NCBI GenBank assembly: GCA_948938605.1
Contig: CARAIG010000051.1
Span: 1 to 32,687, forward strand
Direction: 5' to 3'
DNA: 32,687 bases
Origin: an uncultured Eubacteriales bacterium
GTDB lineage: Bacteria > Bacillota > Clostridia > Christensenellales > CAG-314
Shown: one piece after another, positions 24,345 through 31,769 of the stretch
Layout of the letters: each line of letters opens with the position of its first letter
Position numbering within the stretch: the stretch's first letter is position 1
Notes under the pieces: generated by a model
Databases searched by the model: none
Seen by the model: only the letters and a program-made list of their open reading frames with translations
What the model was told of the DNA's origin: nothing
Position numbers and translations under genes: made by a program

Positions 24345-24822
24345 ATTTTGCAAATGACTCAAACTCGGCAATACTCATCTTACCTTCGGCAACGGCAAGC
24401 AGTTTGTCGTTAAACTTGTCCACCATTTGGCAGGACATATTAATTAAGTATTTACACACGCTTTCGCTAATCAAACTGTCCATAAACACTACTACAAGTT
24501 TAAACCCGCAGTAACCGTCTTGGCGGTCCATTTCGAAACAGCCGTTAAGCATCGACCAGTTTGCAATGCTAAGCGCCGTTTCCATTTCCGCAATGCGTTC
24601 GGGACATACGGTAAACGGCATTGGGGACTTTAAATACATCAATTCGCGTTCGTCATCCACCTTTATAAACAACTTCATTGACAAGTCGTCACCGACTGCG
24701 CCCGTACGTACAACTAAATTTTCGCTATCAGGGTTGTATTTCCATTTTTTATTATCTAATGCAGAACAAAGCGTATTAAAAACGCCTTTTGCTTGGTTAA
24801 GTTTACGTTCGTCTATTGCCAT
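24340..24822 (-). CDS. YbjN-domain (CesT/T3SS-chaperone-like fold) protein
   Basis: 160 aa, no signal peptide or membrane segment. The core (residues 35-130) has the YbjN pattern: LSMKLFIKVDDERELMYLKS, then ETALSIANWSMLNGCFEMD and GYCGFKLVVVFMDSLIS. YbjN proteins are small alpha/beta proteins linked to sensory or stress functions with no defined activity. It is a single gene with a good promoter (24854-24882), divergent from the PP-loop operon. Its last codon is followed directly by repeat element C, which supplies the stop context. Confidence 0.75.
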   Translation of the reverse strand: MAIDERKLNQAKGVFNTLCSALDNKKWKYNPDSENLVVRTGAVGDDLSMKLFIKVDDERELMYLKSPMPFTVCPERIAEMETALSIANWSMLNGCFEMDRQDGYCGFKLVVVFMDSLISESVCKYLINMSCQMVDKFNDKLLAVAEGKMSIAEFESFAKS

Positions 24823-24853
24823 AAAATTGCACCGTCCTTGTTAATATAGGTAA

Positions 24854-24882
24854 ATTTTAACACATAACGCCTGCTTTTGCAA
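24854..24882 (-). promoter_or_regulatory. Promoter of the YbjN-like gene
   Basis: On the minus strand TTGCAA (24877-24882), 17 bp, TAAAAT (24854-24859). Its -35 box is only 7 bp from the -35 box of the divergent operon, so one regulator could control both. Confidence 0.7.
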
Positions 24883-24889
24883 TAAAGTA

Positions 24890-24918
24890 TTGAAATAATA
24901 ACAATAAAATGTTATAAT
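24890..24918 (+). promoter_or_regulatory. Promoter of the PP-loop / flavodoxin-ferredoxin operon
   Basis: TTGAAA (24890-24895), 17 bp, TATAAT (24913-24918). The leader is about 47 nt and ends in GAGAGGGGAC before the ATG at 24972. Confidence 0.8.
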
Positions 24919-24971
24919 TATAATTACTAACAATGTTTTTGCGTAGTTAAACAATGTAGAGAGGGGACAAA

Positions 24972-26357
24972 ATGTACTACTTACAAAACAGATGGAAAAT
25001 TGACGGCAAAACGCTGCGCTACTACGGCTTGCGCAACAAGGACAAAATGTTTTGCAACACAGTAAAAATTAACGGCAAACAACTTGCAGTAATTTCGAAG
25101 CTGCCTTGCGAGCTGTCCGAGGCCGACCTTAAAACCGTAAAACACCTTGTGGGCGAACAAATAGTTACGGATAAACAGTTAAAAAGCACTCCCAAAAATT
25201 TGGACGAAGCGACGTTTTGCATAAGCTGCGCAGCTAACGACTACATTATACCGGGGCTGGAATTTGACGAACAAGGGCGTTGTCCGTTATGCCAAACAAA
25301 GGACGAAACAGCCCGTTTAAAAAGCATAACGCCTATTAAAAACACATTTACTCACTGCAAAAAATCCCGTTTCGACGTTGCGGTATTTTACACAGGCGGT
25401 AAGGATTCGACATACCTTTTGTACCATTTGGCAAAAGTACAAAAACTGCGTGTGCTTGCGCTTACTTGGGAAATTCCCTTTATGTCCGACTGTGCGCGTG
25501 CAAGCATCGAAAACGCAAAAAAGCACTTCGACAACGTGGAGTTCGTCACCCGCAAGATATCCGACTGCGACCTTAAAAAAATTTACAAAAAACTGTACGA
25601 ACTTGCCGACAATACCTGTGCGTGCCCGTCGCTTGCATACGTTTTGTTTTACCCCGATTTGGTCGAAGCAAAAGTACCCTACTTTGCAGTCGGCAACGAA
25701 TCGGCGCAAATTGTGGGACTTTACTACAACCATATGGCGCCGAAATTTGCTTACAAGTTTTGGCAAAACAAGTTTTTAAACGGACTGATCGGCTTGGGAC
25801 GGCTGCTTACATTACGTCCGCCGTTAAAAAGCGGGCAACTGCACACATTGGAAACTATGAAGCAACTTGCTTACGGCGACAATCCGTTTAAAAAAATATC
25901 GGGCTACACCAACGAATTGGTATCGAACGTAGTTACCGCCATACACGAAGTTCCGCAAATCGTCAAACCCCTTAAAAGAGCAATAAGGCGTTCGTCTTGG
26001 AGCGGAAACATTCCCCGCTTTGTTCAAGTCGACTTCGATGTGTTAGCGCAAGGCAAATACGATTGGCGCAAAGTTAAAGACGTTATTACCGAACAATGCG
26101 GTTGGGTTGCGCCAAACAATTCCGTAAAAGGTTTACACACAAGTTGCAAAATAGAAAAATGCAAGGAGCATTCGCAATTTAAACGCTTTTACAATATGAC
26201 AAGCAGTATGATACCTTTTTCCGCATTGGAAATTGCCTTAGCTAGCAGTATGGGCAACGTCCCGCGCGAGCAGGCATTGGAGGAAATGAAAACCGCGCTT
26301 GGATTTACGCTAGACGAAATTGACGAATGCGCATATATGAAGGAGTATATTAAATGA
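24972..26357 (+). CDS. PP-loop ATPase with zinc ribbon (sugar amidotransferase / thiolase-like family)
   Basis: 461 aa. Residues 1-80 are an extension I do not recognise. A zinc ribbon follows (Cys83, Cys86, Cys104, Cys107), with LEFDEQGRCPLC resembling the start of WbpG/PseA-type N-acetyl sugar amidotransferases. The PP-loop FYTGGKDSTYLL (139-150) activates a substrate with ATP, releasing AMP. Later parts have CACP (216-219) and CKIEKC (392-397), extra cysteine pairs that could hold a metal or act in sulfur transfer, as in thiouridine/thiocytidine synthases. No glutaminase partner is near; the next gene overlaps by 4 nt (ATGA) and encodes a flavodoxin-ferredoxin protein. A redox-dependent thiolation or amidation is plausible, but the substrate is unknown. 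Confidence 0.75.
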   Translation: MYYLQNRWKIDGKTLRYYGLRNKDKMFCNTVKINGKQLAVISKLPCELSEADLKTVKHLVGEQIVTDKQLKSTPKNLDEATFCISCAANDYIIPGLEFDEQGRCPLCQTKDETARLKSITPIKNTFTHCKKSRFDVAVFYTGGKDSTYLLYHLAKVQKLRVLALTWEIPFMSDCARASIENAKKHFDNVEFVTRKISDCDLKKIYKKLYELADNTCACPSLAYVLFYPDLVEAKVPYFAVGNESAQIVGLYYNHMAPKFAYKFWQNKFLNGLIGLGRLLTLRPPLKSGQLHTLETMKQLAYGDNPFKKISGYTNELVSNVVTAIHEVPQIVKPLKRAIRRSSWSGNIPRFVQVDFDVLAQGKYDWRKVKDVITEQCGWVAPNNSVKGLHTSCKIEKCKEHSQFKRFYNMTSSMIPFSALEIALASSMGNVPREQALEEMKTALGFTLDEIDECAYMKEYIK

Positions 26358-27037
26358 ACGCCGTACTGTACTACTCCAACACGGGCGAAAGCAAACGCAT
26401 AGCCGAATATATTTCCGCACAAACAGGCTACGGAGTTTACGATATAACGCAAACCGAACAATTTACGTACGAAAACGCCGTAATTGTTTTCCCCGTCTAT
26501 TGCCAAAACGTCCCTAAAACCGTTTGCAAGTTTTTGTCGCAATTAAGCGCCCGACATTTGGCTTTAATTGCCACTTACGGCAAAATGGGTTACGGCAACG
26601 TATTGAACGAAATTCAACGCAAATTCAATCACGATATAATTGCAGGAGCGTACATTCCCGCAAAGCACGCATATCTAAACGAGCCGCGCTTTGACGCATT
26701 CGATTTGCTTGCACCGCTTTTAAACAAATTAAATGCCCCTGTAACCGTTAAAATACCCCGCTCGCGCAAAAACCCGTTTGCAAACTTTACACCTAAATTC
26801 CGCAGTCAAATAGGCTGTAAAATAGTCAAAGACGCAACCTTGTGCAATAACTGCGGAAAATGTACCGAAACTTGCCCCGAACAAGCAATTAACTGCGGCG
26901 TCCCTAACAAAAAGTGCATACGTTGTATGCACTGCGTCGAAACTTGCCCTAACAAGGCATTGCAAATACTTTTAAAACAACCTATGAAAAAGTATCTATC
27001 CAAACAAAAAATTAACAAAACCGTCATTTACGTTTGA
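26354..27037 (+). CDS. Flavodoxin-fold protein with two [4Fe-4S] ferredoxin motifs (EFR1-like)
   Basis: 227 aa. The N-terminal flavodoxin-like part has the FMN phosphate loop YYSNTGESKRIAEYI (6-20) and VFPVYCQNVP (45-54). The C-terminal part is a bacterial ferredoxin with two CxxCxxCxxxCP motifs, Cys164/167/170/174 and Cys188/191/194/198. It should pass electrons between ferredoxin-type clusters and FMN in the cytoplasm. The overlap with the PP-loop gene means coupled synthesis in about equal amounts, so it is probably the electron donor for that enzyme or for repair of its cofactor (inference). The extreme C-terminus is basic. A CCGTCA/TGACGG stem at about 27016-27035 overlaps its stop codon. 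Confidence 0.88.
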   Translation: MNAVLYYSNTGESKRIAEYISAQTGYGVYDITQTEQFTYENAVIVFPVYCQNVPKTVCKFLSQLSARHLALIATYGKMGYGNVLNEIQRKFNHDIIAGAYIPAKHAYLNEPRFDAFDLLAPLLNKLNAPVTVKIPRSRKNPFANFTPKFRSQIGCKIVKDATLCNNCGKCTETCPEQAINCGVPNKKCIRCMHCVETCPNKALQILLKQPMKKYLSKQKINKTVIYV

Positions 27038-27148
27038 CGGATTTTGTTGCAATTATTTTTAGTAATTTACAAATAAAAAGACTACATTCATTTAAAAAGC
27101 AAACGCCTTTAACGGCGCCTATATTACTAAATTAATTAAAACGCAAAA

Positions 27149-27175
27149 GAGCAAGGATCGAATAAACCCTTGCTC
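27149..27175 (-). terminator. Terminator of the methyltransferase gene
   Basis: GAGCAAGG (27149-27156) pairs with CCTTGCTC (27168-27175). On the minus strand the stem is followed by TTTTGCGTTTT. It lies 28 bp after the stop. Confidence 0.75.
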
Positions 27176-27202
27176 CTATTTATTAACCGTTAAATTTGCA
27201 AA

Positions 27203-27934
27203 CTAACTACTTTTTCGCGCTTTTACCAACAACATCATAGGTCTGCGCATTTCATCTTGCATTTCGGGGATAGTTAACATACACTCTTGCGGCATAGCTT
27301 CCACTACCGCTTCGATATTAAACCCGCATTGCAACAAAGTATTTAAAATTTGCGTTAAAGTGTGATGCTGTTTAGTAACGCTCTTCCCCAAAAAATTCGT
27401 TTCTCTTTTTCCCGTATAAAAATAATCGTCGATAGCCCAATACAGCGCTTTACCGTTACCGTCATATATCCAGTCCTGATTTACGCCCGCCGTAAAACAA
27501 GGATGTTCGATATTAAAGATAAAACAACCGTCTGCTTTTAACGTATTATATACCTTTTTATACACTTCCTTTAAATCGGCAATGTAATGCAACACAAGGT
27601 TAGAAACGACAAAATCGTATTCATTTTTAGGGTATTCGTATTCCATTATATCGCAAACTCTGTATTTAATGCGTTCGTCTTGATTTATTTGCTTTGCTTT
27701 TTCAATCATTTTATAACTGCCGTCTATACCGAGAACTTCGACCGCACCCATTTTAACCGAGTATCCGCAATGCCAGCCGTAACCGCAACCCAAATCCAAA
27801 ACTTTTTTACCTGTTAAATCGGGAAAAAGCGGTTGAAGTTGATGCCATTCGCCTGCCGATTTTAAACCGTCTTTACTCCTTGTCATATTAGCATACGCTT
27901 GAAAAAACGCATCGTCGTCATAAATGTTTTTCAT
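27203..27934 (-). CDS. Class I SAM-dependent methyltransferase
   Basis: 243 aa with the Rossmann SAM-binding motif VLDLGCGYGWHC (about 45-56), LGIDGSYKMIEKAK (motif II) and FDFVVSNLVLHYI-like motif IV (here YDFVVSNLVLHY). It belongs to the UbiE/BioC-like methyltransferase_11 group, whose members act on small molecules. IEHPCFTAGVNQDW and PQECMLTIPEMQDEMRRP are family-typical C-terminal parts, with the last probably lining the substrate pocket. The substrate is unknown. The ribosome site (GGAA) is weak. It lies 79 bp after the two-TM gene on the same strand and could be on the same transcript. Confidence 0.88.
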   Translation of the reverse strand: MKNIYDDDAFFQAYANMTRSKDGLKSAGEWHQLQPLFPDLTGKKVLDLGCGYGWHCGYSVKMGAVEVLGIDGSYKMIEKAKQINQDERIKYRVCDIMEYEYPKNEYDFVVSNLVLHYIADLKEVYKKVYNTLKADGCFIFNIEHPCFTAGVNQDWIYDGNGKALYWAIDDYFYTGKRETNFLGKSVTKQHHTLTQILNTLLQCGFNIEAVVEAMPQECMLTIPEMQDEMRRPMMLLVKARKSS

Positions 27935-28013
27935 AATTATTCCGTCAATTAAATTTATTTTAAACCGCCAAATTAACGGTTATTTGCAAATTTTATATAC
28001 CTAGTAACATACT

Positions 28014-28520
28014 TTAATTGTTGTATTGAATTTCCGCTTCGGTAAAGGCTTGATACTTGCGCTTTTCAATGTTAAGTTTGCGCCGTTCTATAAAAAACTG
28101 GTCGACTGCTTCCCAAACGAATACCCAAGCAAATATATCCACTACTTCCACCCAAATTGCGCTATTAAAAAAGTGGTCAAGCAACAGCATAGCTGCAAGT
28201 CCGACAATACCTATTACCGTAAAAATAACCGATACAATCAAGTTACGGCGCAAGGAAATTGCCATTCCTTGCAACTTCAAGTCAAAATAATTGCGTATAG
28301 CTTTGTCGTAAACGGTTTTTTCGTCATCATCGATACAATCACCGTGGATATTGAGTTTAATTTTTTGTTTAGGCAAATACGTATTTGCGCCGTTTTCCAA
28401 AAACTCCGCCACATCGGAAGAAATTATCGGTGTATCGGTAGGTGAATAAGGCGACAAAAAACCGTCGTCGTGAAGAACAGTCATATTTATTCGGCACACT
28501 TCGTTAACTACTTTTTTCAC
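28014..28520 (-). CDS. Two-TM hypothetical membrane protein
   Basis: 168 aa, unknown function. It starts at GTG 28520 with AAGGAG 8 nt upstream. The N-terminal 90 residues are soluble. Two hydrophobic segments follow (about 94-114 and 120-138, LIVSVIFTVIGIVGLAAML and a Trp-rich AIWVEVVDIFAWVFVW), then a basic tail rich in ERRKLNIEKRK. Both ends are probably cytoplasmic. It has its own promoter at 28550-28578. No family is recognised. Confidence 0.75.
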   Translation of the reverse strand: MKKVVNEVCRINMTVLHDDGFLSPYSPTDTPIISSDVAEFLENGANTYLPKQKIKLNIHGDCIDDDEKTVYDKAIRNYFDLKLQGMAISLRRNLIVSVIFTVIGIVGLAAMLLLDHFFNSAIWVEVVDIFAWVFVWEAVDQFFIERRKLNIEKRKYQAFTEAEIQYNN

Positions 28521-28549
28521 AATTACAACTCCTTAAATATTTAAACAAA

Positions 28550-28578
28550 ATAATATCACAAACGGACTTTTACGTCAA
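28550..28578 (-). promoter_or_regulatory. Promoter of the two-TM protein gene
   Basis: On the minus strand TTGACG (28573-28578), 17 bp, TATTAT (28550-28555), about 30 bp before the GTG start. Confidence 0.75.
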
Positions 28579-28654
28579 ATAACAGCAAATAGTATTGACA
28601 AACACTGCAATACAAATAACTTTTAACCGTTGCTAATTAAAACGGCAATAAACT

Positions 28655-28683
28655 GCGGATATGTCCTAAATAAACATATCCGC
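28655..28683 (-). terminator. Hairpin after the lipoprotein gene
   Basis: GCGGATATGT (28655-28664) pairs perfectly with ACATATCCGC (28674-28683), 24 bp past the stop. The T tract is poor (AGTTTATT), so termination may be incomplete. Confidence 0.6.
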
Positions 28684-28706
28684 TAAAAAATTCGATTATT
28701 CAACTG

Positions 28707-29843
28707 TTAATTTTTGCTTAAAGTTAACGTTATTTGAACCTTGCCTTTGCCTGCTTGGATAACGTCCCTAAATGCCGAATCGGAATAACCTGCAATGTAA
28801 CCTATCGGCGTGTATTCCCATGTGTTTTCGCCGTAAAAAATAGAAATTTGGTTGCCTTGATACAGCATTACGTCGCCGTACTTTGTTGTAACTTGCTTAT
28901 CATCCGTCGGCAATGTAAAACCGAGCATCCCCGTCTTTTCAAACCCGCCGTAATCGTCGAGCGTAATTGTGATGTCTCCCGAACCGAGTTTTTGCAACAA
29001 CGCTTTCGCCGCATCGTTGTTGTACAGTTCCAACACCAAAGTGTCTTCAAACCCTTTAACGTAAATTTGTTTGTAAAGCATTTGTCTGTCCGTTTCCTTT
29101 AATTGTTCGTAACTTGACATAATGTTAGGTATGCTTTCGTCAAGTCCGTACGGTTCGTCGTATGTAATTATGCTAACGCCGTTTTCCCCTTTCCAGTAAC
29201 GGAAATCCGCCTCGTATATGCTTAGTCCGCCTTGCGCGTTTTTATCCTTTTCCACAGTCCAACTTGCCGAAATGCTTAACTCCTTGTCATCCAAAGGCGT
29301 GTAGTACATTTGCACCATACCCAACCCCCAAGGAAAACACTTGTGGCTGTAACTGTCGTCCGTATAAGGCATAACGTCTATTACTTCCGTTTTAAAATAT
29401 TCGACGGTTTCGCGAACGCGTTCGAATAAAAACGAATAGTCTGCAATATCCTTATCCGTTACCGTTTCGGTTCGGGTTTGTACGTCCCATTCGTATAACT
29501 TACCGTCGCAAAACAATCCCCGCGTCAATGCGTTATCGTAAAACCCATCTTCGCCGTAACCGTAAACAACATAAGATATAACAAATTTACCGTTTTCCGC
29601 ATAGACGTTGTAGCCGTATACTTTGCCGTCATCTTCCAAACTTACAGTTGCTTTATACGGCGCAGAATCGCTTAGATGTTTGTCCTTTATGTAAGAATAA
29701 ATAACATCCATTTCCTTGTCGTTGTAAGGTATGGGTATATACCAAGGAATGACGTGACACGCGCAAAAAGCGACGCAACAAAGTGCAAGCAACGCTATTA
29801 AGATTGATGTGCCTATTAATTTTTTAATTTGAAATTTTCGCAA
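28707..29843 (-). CDS. Putative lipoprotein with C-terminal cyclophilin-like domain
   Basis: A TTG at 29843 is chosen as start because GGAG lies 12-15 nt before it; the frame also opens at TTG 29861, which is itself part of that site. The 378-aa product has a signal peptide MRKFQIKKLIGTSILIALLA and a lipobox ending in FCAC (lipid Cys29), so it is anchored outside the membrane. Residues 45-260 are unknown, rich in Tyr and Asp. The last 110 residues match the bacterial cyclophilin-like fold: LELYNNDAAKALLQKL, ITLDDYGGFEK, LYQGNQISIFYGENTWEYT and VQITLTLSKN. This domain is known on small secreted proteins, with unclear activity. It has a consensus promoter (29875-29903). Confidence 0.8.
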   Translation of the reverse strand: MRKFQIKKLIGTSILIALLALCCVAFCACHVIPWYIPIPYNDKEMDVIYSYIKDKHLSDSAPYKATVSLEDDGKVYGYNVYAENGKFVISYVVYGYGEDGFYDNALTRGLFCDGKLYEWDVQTRTETVTDKDIADYSFLFERVRETVEYFKTEVIDVMPYTDDSYSHKCFPWGLGMVQMYYTPLDDKELSISASWTVEKDKNAQGGLSIYEADFRYWKGENGVSIITYDEPYGLDESIPNIMSSYEQLKETDRQMLYKQIYVKGFEDTLVLELYNNDAAKALLQKLGSGDITITLDDYGGFEKTGMLGFTLPTDDKQVTTKYGDVMLYQGNQISIFYGENTWEYTPIGYIAGYSDSAFRDVIQAGKGKVQITLTLSKN

Positions 29844-29874
29844 AACGCAATACTTCTCCAAATCAATATATAAA

Positions 29875-29903
29875 ATTATAGCACTTATTAAGATTCAAGT
29901 CAA
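29875..29903 (-). promoter_or_regulatory. Promoter of the lipoprotein gene
   Basis: On the minus strand TTGACT (29898-29903), 17 bp, TATAAT (29875-29880). The predicted leader is only about 25 nt, which supports the TTG start at 29843. Confidence 0.8.
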
Positions 29904-29974
29904 TTAACATCAATTACAATGTAAGTCACCTTTCTTAGACATAACTATGCAATTTTAATGCAAAACTAACAGCA

Positions 29975-30007
29975 AAACTGCCGTAAGCATTTTGCTTACA
30001 GCAGTTT
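29975..30007 (-). terminator. Terminator of the XRE-controlled operon
   Basis: AAACTGC-GTAAGC (29975-29988) pairs with GCTTAC-GCAGTTT (29994-30007) with one internal mismatch. A short TTTT follows on the minus strand. It lies 9 bp after the last gene. Confidence 0.75.
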
Positions 30008-30016
30008 GAATTTAAA

Positions 30017-30145
30017 CTAAAACTCTGCTTCTACTTCTACAACTGTTTGAGCTTCCAATTTTGTACCACAAGACGGACACTTGCCATGATTATACTTATA
30101 TCTATTGCGACAATTTGGACACACATAAACTGTAACTCTACCCAT
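30017..30145 (-). CDS. 42-aa zinc-ribbon microprotein
   Basis: ATG at 30145 follows GGAGAGAAGTATT. The product begins MGRVTVYVCPNCRNRYKY and continues NHGKCPSCGTKL, a rubredoxin-like zinc ribbon with Cys9, Cys12, Cys23 and Cys26, then an acidic tail (VVEVEAEF). All four cysteines needed for one zinc are present. It is the last gene of a leftward operon and a paralogue of the gene just before it. A scaffold or adaptor role is likely for such a small protein, but the target is unknown. Confidence 0.85.
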   Translation of the reverse strand: MGRVTVYVCPNCRNRYKYNHGKCPSCGTKLEAQTVVEVEAEF

Positions 30146-30183
30146 AATACTTCTCTCCTTTAATATTTTACTAATTTAAATTA

Positions 30184-30318
30184 TTACAGTGCAGTATTAT
30201 AAACTTCTTCACTCACACATTCCGCATCTAGCGGACCTCCGCAATGAGGGCATTTACTATGGTAATTCTTATAATAATACCTTGCCTTTGAATTACGACA
30301 ACTGTAAACCGTATACAC
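30184..30318 (-). CDS. 44-aa zinc-ribbon-like microprotein, one Cys lost
   Basis: GTG at 30318 follows a perfect AAGGAGGT. The product begins VYTVYSCRNSKARYYYK and continues KCPHCGGPL, clearly related to the 42-aa protein 38 bp downstream. The first knuckle has changed from CPNC to CRNS, leaving Cys7, Cys23 and Cys26, with Cys34 or a His as possible fourth ligand. The strong ribosome site and intact frame argue that it is expressed. It may have diverged from its paralogue after a local duplication. Confidence 0.8.
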   Translation of the reverse strand: MYTVYSCRNSKARYYYKNYHSKCPHCGGPLDAECVSEEVYNTAL

Positions 30319-30363
30319 TTTTTTTACCTCCTTTATAAATTTTACAAATAATATTTTTTAACA

Positions 30364-31116
30364 TTAATTGTTTCCGTCTACTATTTTTTTTAATTTTTCA
30401 AAAACATCGGCTGCAATTTGTTCATCGGTTTCGGCAAGCAATTTGACGTCGCCGTCATCTTGTGGAATGGCTTTAAAAACAACTATTTCGTCATTTGCAA
30501 TACCTTCAACATTATCTATCGGTTTTAAAAGTACAAACAATTCATCTTTGCCGTCAATACAATAAGGGATTAACGCAATCTGTTTAAATGATATTGATCG
30601 CCCGTCATCTGCAATCAACGTTATAGGATCGTTGTTGTTGGGATCAAGTAAATCGTCTATAAGTTTATGACCATTACTTCCGTCTTGATATTTAGGATTG
30701 CTATCGACAACCTGTTGTTTCGCATTATCGACATTCCAACCCAAAACGGTTTTGTATGGACAACTTCTTCGGCAAACTGCAATAACTACTAATGGTATAA
30801 TTAAACCTCCCAACAATGCCAACAATACGCTTATAATACCTCCGCTTTTGCGTCCTTTACTTTTTACAAAACGAACCATATTATTTGCAAAACAGCCGAA
30901 TCCCGACAAAATGCCTTTTAAAATTTCAATAACAAACAAAGGGACATAAAGCCAATCGGCAGTATTAGCTGTAATTACAAAGAATATTGCAACCGCGTAA
31001 AGGGCAATGCAAATCAACAAATATACATTACGTCGTTTTGATGCATTACGAACAAATATCTCCAGTTCGGCATCGCTTAGACCCTTTCGAAACTCATTAA
31101 ATGTTATGTTTTTCAT
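30364..31116 (-). CDS. Membrane protein with DUF1292-like C-terminal domain
   Basis: 250 aa. Two or three membrane segments lie at about 30-52, 54-75 and 93-115 (LLICIALYAVAIFFVI, then WLYVPLFVIEILKGILSGFG and SVLLALLGGLIIPLVVIAVC). The last 90 residues match DUF1292/YrzB: ITLIADDGRSISFKQIALIP, ELFVLLKPIDNV, DEIVVFKAI and an end rich in FEKLKKIVDG. DUF1292 has no known function and is usually a small soluble protein; here it is tethered to the membrane. The ribosome site (AAAGAGAT) is weak. It lies 11 bp after the 88-aa gene and 45 bp before the first zinc-ribbon gene. Confidence 0.75.
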   Translation of the reverse strand: MKNITFNEFRKGLSDAELEIFVRNASKRRNVYLLICIALYAVAIFFVITANTADWLYVPLFVIEILKGILSGFGCFANNMVRFVKSKGRKSGGIISVLLALLGGLIIPLVVIAVCRRSCPYKTVLGWNVDNAKQQVVDSNPKYQDGSNGHKLIDDLLDPNNNDPITLIADDGRSISFKQIALIPYCIDGKDELFVLLKPIDNVEGIANDEIVVFKAIPQDDGDVKLLAETDEQIAADVFEKLKKIVDGNN

Positions 31117-31127
31117 ATTATATCTCT

Positions 31128-31394
31128 TTAGTATGACTCTTTAACAAACGTCATAATAACTACGGGATCGTGCTTTGCTTGCATGCCTATAACTGTTTTG
31201 ACCATATTTAAAAGTGATGTTAATGCCCCGTCTTGAAACGTACTTCCTCCCTTTTGCATATGTACCATTTTATATCCTTTATGCGTCCATTCGCTAGTTT
31301 CGCTCTCAACCGCTACCCAAAATTTTGTACTGTCGCGTCCGCTCATCGTAACGGTTACGGTTTCGTCTTTGTTATATTTTTCCTTTTTGTTCAT
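31128..31394 (-). CDS. 88-aa hypothetical protein
   Basis: Not recognised. ATG at 31394 has GGAGG 9 nt upstream. The protein is soluble. It has a basic N-terminus (MNKKEKYNKDETVTVTMSGR) and VKTVIGMQAKHDPVVIM near the end, and reads like a small alpha/beta fold. It lies 34 bp after the 63-aa gene in the operon controlled by the promoter at 31693-31721. Confidence 0.7.
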   Translation of the reverse strand: MNKKEKYNKDETVTVTMSGRDSTKFWVAVESETSEWTHKGYKMVHMQKGGSTFQDGALTSLLNMVKTVIGMQAKHDPVVIMTFVKESY

Positions 31395-31428
31395 TTTTCC
31401 TCCGCATTAGAAATTTACTAAATATAAA

Positions 31429-31620
31429 TCAATTAATAAATGTATTAGTCTGCATTAATGTAATTGCTTTTTGTTTGTCTTTGGCTAAAGTATTACTAAT
31501 TCTTTTACAGTTGCCGTTATCGCCACTTTTGCGTTTGCCTATAAGATTACATAGCATGCCGTCTAACATAGACGTATTTGATTTTATGTAACATACGTTT
31601 TCGCCCAAAAATTCCAACAT
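31429..31620 (-). CDS. 63-aa hypothetical protein, first gene of the XRE-controlled operon
   Basis: Not recognised. ATG at 31620 follows GACGAGGTTTTA. It begins MLEFLGENVCYIKSNTS and has three cysteines and a basic middle (GKRKSGDNGNCKR). It is the first frame after the promoter and operators at 31693-31744, which supports it as a real gene. No membrane segment or known motif is visible. Confidence 0.6.
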   Translation of the reverse strand: MLEFLGENVCYIKSNTSMLDGMLCNLIGKRKSGDNGNCKRISNTLAKDKQKAITLMQTNTFIN

Positions 31621-31692
31621 TAAAACCTCGTCAACATATAACAGTATTAGAAAATTAATAATTACATAAGACTAAGCATATCTTACATTAAA

Positions 31693-31721
31693 AAAATATC
31701 ACACCAATCGGTGTAAGTCAA
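31693..31721 (-). promoter_or_regulatory. Promoter of the five-gene microprotein operon
   Basis: On the minus strand TTGACT (31716-31721), 17 bp, TATTTT (31693-31698). Operator O1 fills the spacer exactly, so binding there must block it. Confidence 0.75.
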
Positions 31722-31744
31722 GTATTTTACACCGATTGGTGTAA
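31699..31744. promoter_or_regulatory. Twin operators of the XRE regulator
   Basis: O2 is TTACACCGATTGGTGTAA (31727-31744), a dyad of TTACACC and GGTGTAA with a 4-bp centre. O1 is TCACACCAATCGGTGTAA (31699-31716). Centres are 28 bp apart. O1 covers the leftward promoter spacer, and O2 lies 25 bp before the XRE gene. I see no consensus rightward promoter, but one probably overlaps O2. Confidence 0.85.
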
Positions 31745-31769
31745 AATTTTCAAAAAAGGAGATAATTCT

